From NCBI RefSeq assembly GCF_003605385.1, contig NZ_QYTV02000009.1, positions 90,528 through 154,527 on the forward strand: 64,000 nt of DNA, read 5' to 3'. Under the pieces are notes generated by a model. That model worked only from the letters and a program-made list of their open reading frames with translations. It was not told where the DNA came from and did no database searches. Shown piece after piece: positions 24,162-33,067 of this stretch (the stretch's first letter is position 1; each line of letters opens with the position of its first letter). The position numbers and the translations under genes are program-made. This DNA is from Siminovitchia acidinfaciens (lineage in GTDB: Bacteria; Bacillota; Bacilli; Bacillales; Bacillaceae_C).

Positions 24162-24632
24162 ATGATGCTAATACTTTAGCTGCTGTTGTTGCTTTTCTCT
24201 GCATGCGACCGGCAGGATGCCAGTCCGAATTTACCAGAGCCATCACCATTTCAGGCTCTTGCCGACACAAACAGTGGTGTCACTTTGGGTTTGGAACAAC
24301 AGGAATATCATGCCCCAGTTCAAATGATGAATATGAAAATTGAGAATGCAAGCGTTCATCTTTTCTCCTACGGAAATTTTTTACGTTTATAAAAATGCGA
24401 AAGGTGCCTGGTTATGGTCATGTATTCCGACAGGGTCTTCTATGATTTTCCAACCTTCAAAGACATTGGCCTCATTTTAAAAGAAGGAAGCACGGAACAA
24501 ATACTTCCAATAGAAAAATTGGGAATTACGCTGGGACCAGGCACCTACCGTATTGTGAAAAGTTTTGCAAACGATGAAAACAAAGAAATATTGACTGCTG
24601 TCCCCTTTAAAGTCAAAAAAAACGCCAGTTGA
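24162..24632 (+). pseudogene. Decayed lipoprotein gene with Ig-like domain
   Basis: The start ATGATGCTAATACTT runs into TAG (24177-24179), after which LLLLLFSACD looks like a lipoprotein signal with lipobox Cys. The mature part GVTLGLEQQEYHAPV belongs with a bacterial Ig-like fold, then two frame changes are needed: SPTEIFYVYKNAKGAWLWS in another frame, then VFYDFPTFKDIGLILKEG and LGPGTYRIVKSF in a third. Together these rebuild the pattern of Bacillus lipoproteins with a C-terminal Ig-like domain. One stop and two frameshifts make it inactive unless the sequence has errors. Confidence 0.7.
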
Positions 24633-24693
24633 CCTTTACTCTTGTCCTCAAGTATGATGGGATATGTAAATCAATATAAATGCCCGGATGGGG

Positions 24694-24730
24694 AGAGGTT
24701 CATAGCGTTTAACCCTCTATAAAAAACTAT
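24694..24730 (+). promoter_or_regulatory. preQ1-I riboswitch
   Basis: AGAGG (24694-24698) and CCTCT (24714-24718) form the stem, with TTCATAGC in the loop and the ATAAAAAACTA tail folding back to make the pseudoknot. This matches the B. subtilis queC leader consensus closely. The tail overlaps TATGGC (24728-24733), which could pair with GCCATA (24746-24751) as an antiterminator. Binding of preQ1 should therefore favour the terminator at 24746. Confidence 0.93.
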
Positions 24731-24745
24731 GGCTAAAAAATTACT

Positions 24746-24772
24746 GCCATATCCACGTGATATGGCTTTTTT
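24746..24772 (+). terminator. Riboswitch-controlled terminator
   Basis: GCCATATC-CACGT-GATATGGC followed by six T, the expression platform of the preQ1 riboswitch. Confidence 0.9.
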
Positions 24773-24789
24773 ACATGCCAGTTTTTTTG

Positions 24790-24825
24790 AACCTCCCTCC
24801 GCAATCCGGCGAACTTTGGGAGGTT
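24790..24825 (+). promoter_or_regulatory. Second hairpin that hides the queF ribosome binding site
   Basis: AACCTCCC (24790-24797) can pair with GGGAGGTT (24818-24825). The 3' arm contains the Shine-Dalgarno GGGAGG of queF, and a T run follows. It could act as a further terminator or restrict translation. Confidence 0.6.
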
Positions 24826-24831
24826 TTTTTA

Positions 24832-25329
24832 ATGGCTGGAAGAAATGAAAATACACTGAAAGATTTATCGCTGTTAGGGAATCAAAACACAAAATACCTT
24901 TTCGAATATTCACCTCAGGTGCTGGAGTCGATAGATAACTTGCATTCGAACAGGGATTACTTCATCAAGTTCAACTGCCCTGAGTTTACGTCCCTATGTC
25001 CGCAGACGAATCAGCCGGACTTCGCGACAATGTATATCAGTTATATTCCCGATAAAAAAATCGTTGAAAGTAAGTCGCTGAAGCTTTATCTGTTCAGCTT
25101 CCGTAACCATGGCGATTTTCATGAAGACTGCGTAAACATCATTATGAACGACCTGATTGAATTGCTCGATCCTAGATATATTGAAGTGTGGGGGAAGTTC
25201 ACTCCAAGAGGCGGCCTGTCCATCGATCCTTACTGCAATTATGGAAAACCCGGGACGAAGTTCGAACAAATGGCTGAGAACCGTCTGATGAACCACGATA
25301 TGTATCCGGAAAAAGTGGATAACCGCTAG
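24832..25329 (+). CDS. queF: NADPH-dependent 7-cyano-7-deazaguanine (preQ0) reductase
   Basis: 165 residues, the same length as B. subtilis QueF. It reduces the nitrile of preQ0 to the amine of preQ1 in queuosine synthesis. The nucleophilic Cys lies in [15 protein letters not shown], with [11 protein letters not shown] and [15 protein letters not shown] as further QueF motifs. The start is set by GGGAGG 8 bases upstream of ATG 24832; upstream in-frame codons fall in the regulatory leader. Controlled by the preQ1-I riboswitch, so its product represses it. Co-transcribed with the transporter 12 bases downstream. Confidence 0.96.
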   Translation: MAGRNENTLKDLSLLGNQNTKYLFEYSPQVLESIDNLHSNRDYFIKFNCPEFTSLCPQTNQPDFATMYISYIPDKKIVESKSLKLYLFSFRNHGDFHEDCVNIIMNDLIELLDPRYIEVWGKFTPRGGLSIDPYCNYGKPGTKFEQMAENRLMNHDMYPEKVDNR

Positions 25330-25341
25330 GAGAGGACGAAA

Positions 25342-25980
25342 ATGCTGTATTATTTAAATGGAGCGTTCGTCGGCTTGTTAATACTTTCTAACATACTCGC
25401 AGTGAAACTAATCAGCTTCGGAAATTGGGTTGTATTGCCAGCTGCGGTCATCATCTATGTTTTTACCTATCCAATTACGGACACGATTACAGAAGTGTAC
25501 GGAAAAAATGCTGCTAGGAAAACTGTCATGGCCGGGCTGGTTACGCAGATGCTCGCAATTTTGTTTATCTATATCACTATTAAACTTCCGCCGGCTCCTT
25601 TTTATGAAAATCAGGCTGAATTCGAAACGATATTTTCAGCCGGATTCCGTGTCACATTGGCAAGCCTGCTGTCTTTCCTTATCAGCCAAAACCTTGATGT
25701 GACGGTGTTCAATCGTTTGAAAAAGAAACACGGAGAAAAGAAGTTGTGGATTCGGAATAACGCATCGACCATGGTGAGCCAGCTTGTTGATACAACAATT
25801 TTTATCGCCATCGCTTTTTATGGGACAATGCCTACTAGCGCATTGTTTGCCCTGATTTTAACTCAATATTCCTTTAAGTTTGTAGTTGCGATTTTGGATA
25901 CGCCCCTCGTTTATTTACTCGTGCGCCTATGCCGAAAGGATACTGCCAAAAATACAATGCAGAATGCGGCCCAAGGTTAA
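25342..25980 (+). CDS. Queuosine precursor transporter (YhhQ/VUT family)
   Basis: 212 residues with about six membrane helices. Family features are NILAVKL in helix 1, YVFTYPITDTITEVYGKNAARK between helices 2 and 3 (shown here in part), and SQNLDVTVFNRLKK followed by LWIRNNASTMVSQLVDT. YhhQ-type proteins import preQ0 or preQ1. Position directly after queF and behind the preQ1 riboswitch supports the same role. AGGAGAGGACGAAA precedes the ATG. Confidence 0.92.
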   Translation: MLYYLNGAFVGLLILSNILAVKLISFGNWVVLPAAVIIYVFTYPITDTITEVYGKNAARKTVMAGLVTQMLAILFIYITIKLPPAPFYENQAEFETIFSAGFRVTLASLLSFLISQNLDVTVFNRLKKKHGEKKLWIRNNASTMVSQLVDTTIFIAIAFYGTMPTSALFALILTQYSFKFVVAILDTPLVYLLVRLCRKDTAKNTMQNAAQG

Positions 25981-25991
25981 ATCTAAAAAAA

Positions 25992-26017
25992 TGAAACTAA
26001 ATACTTATTAAAACGTA
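25992..26017 (+). promoter_or_regulatory. Sigma-W-type promoter of yuaF-floT
   Basis: TGAAAC (25992-25997), 16-bp spacer, CGTA (26014-26017). This matches the ECF sigma-W consensus exactly. The homologous yuaF-floT operon in B. subtilis is sigma-W dependent. Confidence 0.85.
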
Positions 26018-26092
26018 ATAATATTATCGCGATATATATAGAGAAAAGGTGGGGTATATAAAAGAATTACATAAAATTTTGAAAAGGGATGG

Positions 26093-26629
26093 ATGGCCGT
26101 GACTCTTTTTGGTACATCAATTGAAACCATCTATTTGATCTTGTTGATTGTCTCTGGAAGTTTGACGATTTTATATCTTTTCTTTGGAGATGTTCTGGAG
26201 GGGATCGGGGAAGCGGCCGGATTTTTAAATCCGATTCTCATTTTGGCCTCTATAACTTTTTTCTCCGCAGGTGGATATATTCTTGAAGTGGTAACCACCA
26301 TGAATAGTTTTCTGATCATGGGGATCGCTGCGCTTGCCGCGCTAATGCTCGACATTATTCTTAACGTATTCGTACTTGTTCCCATGTCTTCGGCGGAACA
26401 GTCATTGAGCTATACGGAGAAATCTTTAGAGGGTAGAATCGGTAAGGTGATTCTGACCATACCCGAGGAAGGTTTTGGGGAAGTGGTAATTGAAAGTTAC
26501 AGCGGGATGATTTCTAAGCCTGCAGCCAGCTTCGAAAACAATGCGGTACCGGAAGGAACTGAAATACTCGTGATCGAAGTGAAAGATGGTGTATTGCTAG
26601 TGGTGCCATACAAGAAGAATTTTACTTAA
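26093..26629 (+). CDS. yuaF: NfeD-like membrane protein of the flotillin operon
   Basis: 178 residues. Four hydrophobic segments (IYLILLIVSGSLTILYLFF; NPILILASITFFSAGG; FLIMGIAALAALMLDIIL and neighbours) are followed by a C-terminal OB-fold-like domain (EGRIGKVILTIPEEGFGEVV to VLLVVPYKK). NfeD proteins accompany flotillins and help organise membrane microdomains. B. subtilis YuaF has the same size, layout and partner. First gene behind the sigma-W promoter; floT follows after 108 bases. Confidence 0.88.
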   Translation: MAVTLFGTSIETIYLILLIVSGSLTILYLFFGDVLEGIGEAAGFLNPILILASITFFSAGGYILEVVTTMNSFLIMGIAALAALMLDIILNVFVLVPMSSAEQSLSYTEKSLEGRIGKVILTIPEEGFGEVVIESYSGMISKPAASFENNAVPEGTEILVIEVKDGVLLVVPYKKNFT

Positions 26630-26737
26630 CGCGGAATTTCAAAAGATCACCAACTGATAAGCGGCTAATCTCTTCGTTGGCCTGATTCTGTGCTGCTTAT
26701 GTATTTGACACAAATTTTAAGAGGGGGGAAATGATAG

Positions 26738-28285
26738 ATGCCTTTTGGTGTAATGATTGTATTATTAATAGTTGTTTTTATTCTTATTGCCCTTATTGCT
26801 GTGTTTATCACCAAATATAGAACGGCAGGACCGGATGAAGCATTGATTGTGACAGGAAGCTATCTTGGAGGAAAAAATGTTCATGTGGATGATGCCGGGA
26901 ATAAAATAAAAATCATCCGTGGCGGCGGTGCCTTCGTACTTCCGGTTTTCCAACAGGCGCAGCCTCTCAGCTTACTGTCAAGCAAGCTTGAAGTCACTAC
27001 CCCTGAAGTTTATACGGAACAAGGTGTTCCGGTTATGGCAGACGGAACCGCCATCATTAAAATCGGTGGATCCATTGGCGAAATTGCAACAGCTGCTGAA
27101 CAGTTTTTAGGAAAAACGAAAGAAGAAAGAGAGAATGAAGCGAAGGAAGTATTGGAAGGTCATCTTCGTTCAATCCTTGGTTCCATGACAGTAGAAGAAA
27201 TCTATAAAAACCGGGATAAATTTTCTCAAGAGGTGCAGCGTGTCGCATCACAGGACTTGGCGAAAATGGGTCTTGTCATAGTATCTTTTACAATTAAAGA
27301 AGTTCGTGATAAGAATGGCTATCTGGATTCACTTGGGAAGCCGCGGATTGCACAGGTAAAGCGCGATGCCGATATAGCAACGGCGGATGCAGAAAAAGAA
27401 ACGCGGATCAAGCGGGCAGAAGCTGCGAAAGAAGCAAAAAAAGCGGAGCTTGAACGTGCGACGGAAATAGCAGAGGCTGAAAAGGTCAACCAGCTGAAAA
27501 TGGCGGAATACCGCCGCGAGCAGGATATTGCGCGGGCGAGTGCCGACCAAGCATACGATCTTGAAACAGCGCGTGCCAAACAGGAAGTAACCGAACATGA
27601 GATGCAAATTAAGATCATTGAACGTCAAAAGCAAATTGAGCTTGAAGAGAAAGAGATTCTGCGCCGTGAGCGTCAATACGATTCTGAAGTGAAGAAGAAA
27701 GCTGACGCCGACCGTTATGCTGTTGAGCAGGCGGCGAGTGCGGATAAAGCAAAGCAGATGGCTGAAGCAGACGCCCATCAATACCGTGTGGAAGCTACTG
27801 CAAAAGCGGAAGCTGAGCGCATTCGTCTTGATGGTGTGGCAAAAGCAGATGCAGAGCGAGCGCAAGGGGAGTCTGAAGCGGAAGTTATTCGCTTGAAAGG
27901 AATAGCGGAAGCTGAAGCGAAACGCAAAGTGGCGGAAGCGTTCGAACAGTTTGGCCAGGCAGCTGTATTGGATATGGTCTTGAAGATGCTTCCTGAATAT
28001 GCGAAGCAAGTGGCAGCGCCTCTTGGCAATATCGATAAAATTACTGTTGTTGACACTGGCGGCCAGGGAGAAGGAGGAGCCAATAAAGTGACAGGTTATG
28101 CTACCAACTTGATGGCGACGATGCAGGAGTCTCTGAAAGCCTCATCCGGTATCGATGTGAGAGAGCTTTTGGAAAACTTGTCCGGAAAAGGAAATGTGCG
28201 CGGAAGCATCGATGCATTGACTGAGGAAGTGCGTGCTTCAAGAGCACAAGAAGACATCGAAATGGAAGAAGAGACAATAAAATAA
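26738..28285 (+). CDS. floT: Flotillin
   Basis: 515 residues (B. subtilis FloT 509). An N-terminal hydrophobic hairpin (MIVLLIVVFILIALIAVFI) anchors it to the inner face of the membrane. The SPFH/PHB domain spans about residues 30-200, followed by a long Ala/Glu/Lys coiled coil with the EA repeats typical of flotillins (for example AEAERIRLDGVAKADAERA). It ends in a Gly/acidic tail. Flotillins form oligomeric membrane microdomains affecting fluidity, secretion and signalling. GAGGGGGGAAATGATAG precedes the ATG. Confidence 0.95.
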   Translation: MPFGVMIVLLIVVFILIALIAVFITKYRTAGPDEALIVTGSYLGGKNVHVDDAGNKIKIIRGGGAFVLPVFQQAQPLSLLSSKLEVTTPEVYTEQGVPVMADGTAIIKIGGSIGEIATAAEQFLGKTKEERENEAKEVLEGHLRSILGSMTVEEIYKNRDKFSQEVQRVASQDLAKMGLVIVSFTIKEVRDKNGYLDSLGKPRIAQVKRDADIATADAEKETRIKRAEAAKEAKKAELERATEIAEAEKVNQLKMAEYRREQDIARASADQAYDLETARAKQEVTEHEMQIKIIERQKQIELEEKEILRRERQYDSEVKKKADADRYAVEQAASADKAKQMAEADAHQYRVEATAKAEAERIRLDGVAKADAERAQGESEAEVIRLKGIAEAEAKRKVAEAFEQFGQAAVLDMVLKMLPEYAKQVAAPLGNIDKITVVDTGGQGEGGANKVTGYATNLMATMQESLKASSGIDVRELLENLSGKGNVRGSIDALTEEVRASRAQEDIEMEEETIK

Positions 28286-28295
28286 TAAAAAATAG

Positions 28296-28343
28296 GCCGC
28301 CTAGAAAATCTGTGAAAATGATTTTCCTGGCGGCTTTATTTGC
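28296..28343 (+). terminator. Terminator of the flotillin operon
   Basis: GCCGCC...GAAAATC pairs with GATTTTC...GGCGGC, followed by TTTATTTG. The remaining gap to 28597 holds ACTCAA/TTTGAGT repeats but no gene or clear site. Confidence 0.8.
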
Positions 28344-28597
28344 ATTTTATACGAAAACCAATTGGTGAAAGAAGCAAGGGACCATTTTGCTGAGAAATTC
28401 TGCTAGCGACTATCAAACCCTCATCAGTGTTATCAGGGATGACTTGGAAAAAACACTGTCATCTTTTTCGAAGGCGTTGATTATAATCACTCAATAGTGT
28501 CACATTTGAGTGAGTCCCCAGATAATCCGAGGTAAGGAATAGGATTCTGGTTCCCACTCAATTGGTAGATAGTTTGTTTGTTTATTCTTTCAACCTA

Positions 28598-29602
28598 TTA
28601 CTTCACTGTCTGTAACTGATTAATAAATTTAAGGGCCCGTCCTGTACCTACTGCCACCGACTCCAGTGGGTTCGGTGCAATATGGACAGGAACGATGATT
28701 TCATCGCTCAGCCATTCCTGCATACCGTTAAGAAGCGCACCGCCTCCTGATAAGACAACACCGTGGTCAACGATATCGCCGCTCAGTTCAGCAGGGCAAT
28801 TTTCCAATGTAGCTCGGATTGCTTCCAAAATATGAAGCAATGACTCTTTCAATGATTCCTGGATTTCAAATGAACTTAACTGGATAGTTTTAGGAAGGCC
28901 TGTTACAAGGTCACGACCGCGGATATCCATTTTTTGCTCAGTATGTTTAACCAAAGCATACCCGATTTCTATTTTGATATTTTCGGCCGTCCGCTCTCCG
29001 ATCAATAAGTTGTATGTTTTTCTTACGTATTGAATGATATTATCATTCAATAGGTCCCCGCCAATACGGACAGTATTGCAATTGACAACCCCGCCATAGG
29101 AAATGATAGCTACTTCCGTTGTGCCCCCGCCGATATCAACTATAACGTTAGCAACAGGCTCTTCAACTGGAAGGTCTGCCCCTATCGCTGCGGCAACAGG
29201 TTCTTCAATCAGATGTACATTTTTTGCACCACATGATTTGACGGCATCGTGGATGGCTCGCCGTTCAACAGATGTAGCTCCTGATGGGGTGCAAACAACC
29301 ACATCAGGTTTACGAATGGCAAAGCCCAACGTTTTTCCCGCTTTTTTCATGACATGCTTCAGCATTTGGCTGGTTATGTCAAAGTCAGCAATGACGCCAT
29401 CTTGAAGCGGGCGGACTGCAGTAATGTTGGCAGGTGTTTTACCGATCATTTCTTTTGCTTCCGCTCCAATAGCAATTACTTGTTTTGTATCTGTATTAAC
29501 CGCCACCACGGAAGGTTCATTCAATATAATACCTTTATTTTTTGTATAAACAAGAACATTTGCTGTTCCAAGATCAATTCCGATTTCAGTAGTTGAAAAC
29601 AT
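28598..29602 (-). CDS. mreBH: MreB-like cell-shape protein MreBH
   Basis: 334 residues of the actin-like MreB family. Phosphate loops are [13 protein letters not shown] near the start and [41 protein letters not shown] and [10 protein letters not shown] are further ATPase motifs. Sequence is closest to B. subtilis MreBH ([27 protein letters not shown]), which directs lateral wall synthesis and autolysin LytE. AAGGTGG sits 5 bases before the ATG at 29602; the GTG at 29611 overlaps this site and is less likely. Single gene; no sigma-I promoter was identified by eye. Confidence 0.93.
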   Translation of the reverse strand: MFSTTEIGIDLGTANVLVYTKNKGIILNEPSVVAVNTDTKQVIAIGAEAKEMIGKTPANITAVRPLQDGVIADFDITSQMLKHVMKKAGKTLGFAIRKPDVVVCTPSGATSVERRAIHDAVKSCGAKNVHLIEEPVAAAIGADLPVEEPVANVIVDIGGGTTEVAIISYGGVVNCNTVRIGGDLLNDNIIQYVRKTYNLLIGERTAENIKIEIGYALVKHTEQKMDIRGRDLVTGLPKTIQLSSFEIQESLKESLLHILEAIRATLENCPAELSGDIVDHGVVLSGGGALLNGMQEWLSDEIIVPVHIAPNPLESVAVGTGRALKFINQLQTVK

Positions 29603-29836
29603 ATGTACCACCTTGCCTTTACTTGTAATATCCTCATCTAAGTATAATCAATTTATAGGGATATTTCTTGCTGTAATTAGCAGGTGGAATAAATTGTTAC
29701 AGACAATAAGAGTCAAAAGGTGACACGAACGTTGATAATTCAAGGAATTTATTCTATCTTCGACAGAGGCTGTTATATAAATTTAACCTTCCTGTAAAAA
29801 TATCGCGATAATGTAATCATCCATTATATTCCTGTA

Positions 29837-30352
29837 TTATAAGGTTATATTTGAGAAGAAATCTGCTAATTGCTTGCTTTCTGTTTTCCTTTTTTGTCGT
29901 TGTGCCGCCCGAGATTTAGCCGTTTTATTCAGCCAGCGCTCTTCTTCTGACTCGGGTACTGCCTTTGGGACGGGGGTTGGGCGGCCGTCTTCATCCAAGG
30001 CGACAAAAGTAAGGAACGAAAAAGCAGCAATTGACTTTTCGCCTGTTATTAAATGTTCAGATAACACTTTTACAAATACTTCCATAGAAGTTCTGCCACT
30101 CCAGGTGACCATTGCTTCCATAGTTACAGCATCGCCGATCCGGATTGGTTTAATAAAATCAACGGAATCTGTTGATACCGTAACGACAGGTTTGCGAGAG
30201 AACCTGGCGGCAGCTATTGATGCAACATCATCCACATCAGACATTAATTTTCCCCCGAATAAATTCCCGTGATGATTCGTATCCGGAGGCGACACATGAC
30301 TCGTTTTAACAGTCAGTGATTCCTTCATTTTTTTGCTTTGCTGTTGTTCCAA
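29837..30352 (-). CDS. ykhA: Acyl-CoA thioesterase, hot-dog fold
   Basis: 171 residues. The hot-dog hydrolase pattern is clear: PPDTNHHGNLFGGKLMSDVDDVA, here quoted in part as NHHGNLFGGKL, with VTVSTDSVDFIKPIRIGD and the ALDEDGRPTPVP C-terminal block. It hydrolyses acyl-CoA esters, probably of medium or long chain, and resembles B. subtilis YkhA in size and sequence. GAGG lies 8 bases before the TTG at 30352; the GTG at 30361 overlaps the site. The tail is basic (SRAAQRQKRKTESKQ). Confidence 0.88.
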   Translation of the reverse strand: MEQQQSKKMKESLTVKTSHVSPPDTNHHGNLFGGKLMSDVDDVASIAAARFSRKPVVTVSTDSVDFIKPIRIGDAVTMEAMVTWSGRTSMEVFVKVLSEHLITGEKSIAAFSFLTFVALDEDGRPTPVPKAVPESEEERWLNKTAKSRAAQRQKRKTESKQLADFFSNITL

Positions 30353-30556
30353 TATATTCACCTCAATGATGTTTAACTGCTACTCATTATATCACTGGAA
30401 GATGGTGGTAAAACTAATTCATCAAAAAAATTAAAAGTTCGTGTTTATTATTTATATAAAAGGGTATAGATGAATATGCTTTTCCATTTTTTTTACTCTT
30501 GGCGTCTCTGGTCACCTCGTATTTTGGAATATTTTATATAAAGGGGAGATGTCGTA

Positions 30557-30793
30557 ATGGATAAGCTGTCAAAAAGAGTCATGTACAATCCCGATGGTTC
30601 TTCTGTGACGAAGAGGTGGAACAATTCTGTGGTTGTCAAAGGGAATCAAGATTCAATTATTGAGGCAAACCAACTCGCTTCATGGAGCGCAGGCGGAAGA
30701 AATTCAATGGACACTCAAATAATGGACGAGCTTGAGGATCGTTATTTGGATGAAGTAGGATATAGCTGGGAAACTGAAATAGACTATTATTAA
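30557..30793 (+). CDS. Hypothetical 78-residue protein
   Basis: A soluble protein with WNNSVVVKGNQDSIIEANQL and an acidic, Tyr-rich end (ETEIDYY). AAAGGGGAGATGTCGTA precedes the ATG and a perfect terminator follows within 5 bases, so expression is well supported. I do not recognise the family; the size and composition are typical of stationary-phase or sporulation-associated Bacillus proteins. Confidence 0.65.
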   Translation: MDKLSKRVMYNPDGSSVTKRWNNSVVVKGNQDSIIEANQLASWSAGGRNSMDTQIMDELEDRYLDEVGYSWETEIDYY

Positions 30794-30797
30794 ATGA

Positions 30798-30833
30798 AAG
30801 AGGTTTGGCATAAGTGCCAAACCTCTTATTTTA
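30798..30833 (+). terminator. Terminator of the 78-residue protein gene
   Basis: AAGAGGTTTGGCA-TAAG-TGCCAAACCTCTT followed by ATTTTATG. Confidence 0.9.
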
Positions 30834-30858
30834 TGAATTTATTATCGAGTCTGTATAT

Positions 30859-31090
30859 CGATGGGCAGGCGTTTCCGCTTTTCCTCTGTCCAGCTCCAAC
30901 GCCTATCGACTAGCAGACTTCGCGCCTCCTCCTACGATAAGTCAACATCGGCTCCGACGGACAGGACGTCCTAGTGCCACCGAAGCCACAGGATGTGGCG
31001 GTCTGAGGCGGCCTTCGTCGCCGTGTTTCCTTTATCTCGTCAGGAGTCGTCCAGTCTGTACGTCGCTAAGCGTCGCTCTCCACTTTTCTA
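30859..31090 (+). repeat. Dispersed intergenic repeat, copy 3
   Basis: Modules include GGCGTTTCCGCTTTTCC, GTCCAGCTCCAACGCC, GCGCCTCCTCCTACGATAAG and two family stem-loops: GGACAGGACGTCC (30959-30971) and GCCACAGGATGTGGC (30985-30999). It lies between convergent genes and abuts the end of ampS. Confidence 0.75.
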
Positions 31091-32323
31091 TCAAAACGCC
31101 CAATCACCGTTCCTGAATACCGGCTCGCTTTCGCCGGATTCCAGGATTCCGTCGATATCCATTTTATCGGAGCCAATCATGAAGTCTACGTGGGTGATGC
31201 TTGTGTTCAGCCCGTTCTTTTCCAATTCATCCTGGCTCATGTTTTTTCCACCTTCCAGACAAAAGGCATAAGCGCTTCCGATTGCGATATGGTTGGAAGC
31301 ATTTTCGTCAAATAATGTGTTATAAAATAGTATGTTTGATTGGGAAATTGGCGAGTTGAAAGGAACAAGCGCTATTTCCCCGAGATAATGGGATCCTTCG
31401 TCCGTGTCGACTAGCCCCTTTAAAATCTCTTCTCCTTCTTCTGCCTTTACATTCACAATCTTGCCTTTTTCGAATGTCAGTGTAAATCCATCGATAATAT
31501 TTCCGCCATAGCTCAGCGGCTTCGTATTGGTAACAGTGCCGTCTACACCATATTTATAAGGTACTGTAAAAACCTCTTCAGTAGGCATGTTGGCCATGAA
31601 CTCATCGCCTTGTTCGTTGATGCTTCCCGCACCAACCCATAGATGGCCTTTCGGAAGCTCAATCGTCAAGTCGGTGCCAGGTGCTTTATAATGAAGCTTT
31701 TTATAGCGCCTTTCATTTAAGTAATCGACTTTTTCGTGCAGGTTTTGGTCATGCTTCTTCCAGGCTTGGATCGGATCAGCGAGGTCTGTCCGCGTTGCCT
31801 TGAAGATTGCATCCCAAAGCATTGCCACCCGTTTTTCGGAAGGAGCATCCGGAAAGACCTTTTTTGCCCAGTCTTCCGAAGGAGCAGCAATTACAGTCCA
31901 GCTGACTTTATCGGATTGAATGTATTGGCGGTATTTATTCAACGCTTTTCCCGCTGCTTTTTGAAAATTGCCAATCCGGTTTGGGTCGACTCCTTTTAAT
32001 AAATCGGGACCGGAGGACACGACAGACATGAAAGCTGCGCCGCTTTCCGCCAACTCTTCCATTTCTTTTGCGCGCCAATGCGGATAGTCATTAAAAGTTT
32101 CATCAGGTGCCATATCATATTTCAGGCGGGTCACAATGTCATCATTCCAATTGACAACGACATTTTTTGCTCCAGCTTCATATGCCTTTTTCACGATAAG
32201 CCTGATGAATTCTGCATTATCGATCGTTGCATTGATGGCAAGTGTCTGGCCGCTTTGAATATTCACACCGACCTTTACGGCAAGCTCTGCATACCTTTCA
32301 AGTTTTTCCTGGAAATCAGCCAT
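31091..32323 (-). CDS. ampS: M29-family metalloaminopeptidase
   Basis: 410 residues, the same length as B. subtilis AmpS. Family motifs: SGQTLAINATIDNAEFIRL near the start, PHWRAKEMEELAESGAAFM and EEVFTVPYKYGVDGTVTNT, with metal ligands near GSHYLGEIALVPFNSPIS, FDENASNHIAIGSAYAFCL and HVDFMIGSDKMDIDGI (Glu, His and Asp). It removes N-terminal residues from peptides and is cytoplasmic. Two ATGs are possible; AAAGGAG spaced 7 bases favours the second (32323). The 3' end is flush with a dispersed repeat. Confidence 0.93.
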   Translation of the reverse strand: MADFQEKLERYAELAVKVGVNIQSGQTLAINATIDNAEFIRLIVKKAYEAGAKNVVVNWNDDIVTRLKYDMAPDETFNDYPHWRAKEMEELAESGAAFMSVVSSGPDLLKGVDPNRIGNFQKAAGKALNKYRQYIQSDKVSWTVIAAPSEDWAKKVFPDAPSEKRVAMLWDAIFKATRTDLADPIQAWKKHDQNLHEKVDYLNERRYKKLHYKAPGTDLTIELPKGHLWVGAGSINEQGDEFMANMPTEEVFTVPYKYGVDGTVTNTKPLSYGGNIIDGFTLTFEKGKIVNVKAEEGEEILKGLVDTDEGSHYLGEIALVPFNSPISQSNILFYNTLFDENASNHIAIGSAYAFCLEGGKNMSQDELEKNGLNTSITHVDFMIGSDKMDIDGILESGESEPVFRNGDWAF

Positions 32324-32391
32324 ATACATTCTCCTTTGTAAAAAGTAGTTTTTTATATTTTAGCAGGATAGGAAGATAAATCCAAAGGAAG

Positions 32392-32832
32392 CTATTGATC
32401 CATTCCAAGAAGAGTACGATAATCAAACGGTGACTTCACGATATCAGCCAACGTATATTCATCCAGAACTGCCAAATAGGCAAAAAGGGCACGATTGAGC
32501 ACATGCTTTAAGCCGCAGACAGGGGAAATGACACAATGTGAAGGACCTTCACTGAAACATTCCACTATATTGAAATCATCCTCTGTTTTCCGGACAACTT
32601 CCCCGATATTGATTTCCTCTGGAGCCAGTGCGAGTTTTATTCCACCGCCGCGCCCGCGGATCGTATGGATGACGCCCATTTTTCCAAGTTCATGGATCAC
32701 CTTTGTCAAATGGTTCCTGGAGATGCCGTATGCCTCTGCAATCTCCGTAATATTTGCCAGTTCCTCCGGCTTTTTCAAGGCAAGGTATATTAAAACACGC
32801 AAAGAATAATCAGTGTAATTTGTTAGTCTCAT
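32392..32832 (-). CDS. nsrR: Nitric-oxide-sensing Rrf2-family repressor
   Basis: 146 residues. A winged helix (TDYSLRVLIYLALKK; YGISRNHLTKVIHELGKMG; RGRGGGIKLA) is followed by three Cys in ECFSEGPSHCVISPVCG. Spacing C-x7-C-x5-C is that of the [4Fe-4S] ligands of Bacillus NsrR. NO destroys the cluster and releases repression. The gene is divergent from hmp, its standard target, with two palindromic boxes between. Confidence 0.93.
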   Translation of the reverse strand: MRLTNYTDYSLRVLIYLALKKPEELANITEIAEAYGISRNHLTKVIHELGKMGVIHTIRGRGGGIKLALAPEEINIGEVVRKTEDDFNIVECFSEGPSHCVISPVCGLKHVLNRALFAYLAVLDEYTLADIVKSPFDYRTLLGMDQ

Positions 32833-32910
32833 TATTTACATCACCAACTTTAATCATATCATTTTAGGACTCCAAAAGGCATTTTCAGTGCTTTGATAGA
32901 GGGGAAGATA

Positions 32911-32936
32911 AAAGATATATTTTAAATGCATCTTTT
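32911..32936. promoter_or_regulatory. NsrR-type operator 1
   Basis: AAAGATATATTTTAAATGCATCTTTT is a near-perfect inverted repeat (half sites AAAGATATATTT and AAATGCATCTTT) that fits the Bacillus NsrR palindrome. It is nearer nsrR and could control both genes. Confidence 0.75.
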
Positions 32937-33025
32937 GTGAACAAATTGCGTCGAGATTTTGTCAGCTTTTTTACACCACATGAAAAGGGATTGTGGCTGT
33001 TGCCTGAATCCATTAAAGTTGAATT

Positions 33026-33051
33026 AAAGATAGATTTAAAATACATCTTTT
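33026..33051 (+). promoter_or_regulatory. NsrR-type operator 2
   Basis: Half sites AAAGATAGATTT and AAAATACATCTTTT form a second palindrome, ending one base before the AAAAGGAG of hmp. Bound NsrR here would block transcription late in the leader. Confidence 0.75.
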
Positions 33052-33067
33052 AAAAGGAGAATGCAAA

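Noticed and set aside
28345-28597. ACTCAA/TTTGAGT inverted repeats downstream of floT
   Set aside because: Too short and irregular for an operator or structured RNA claim.
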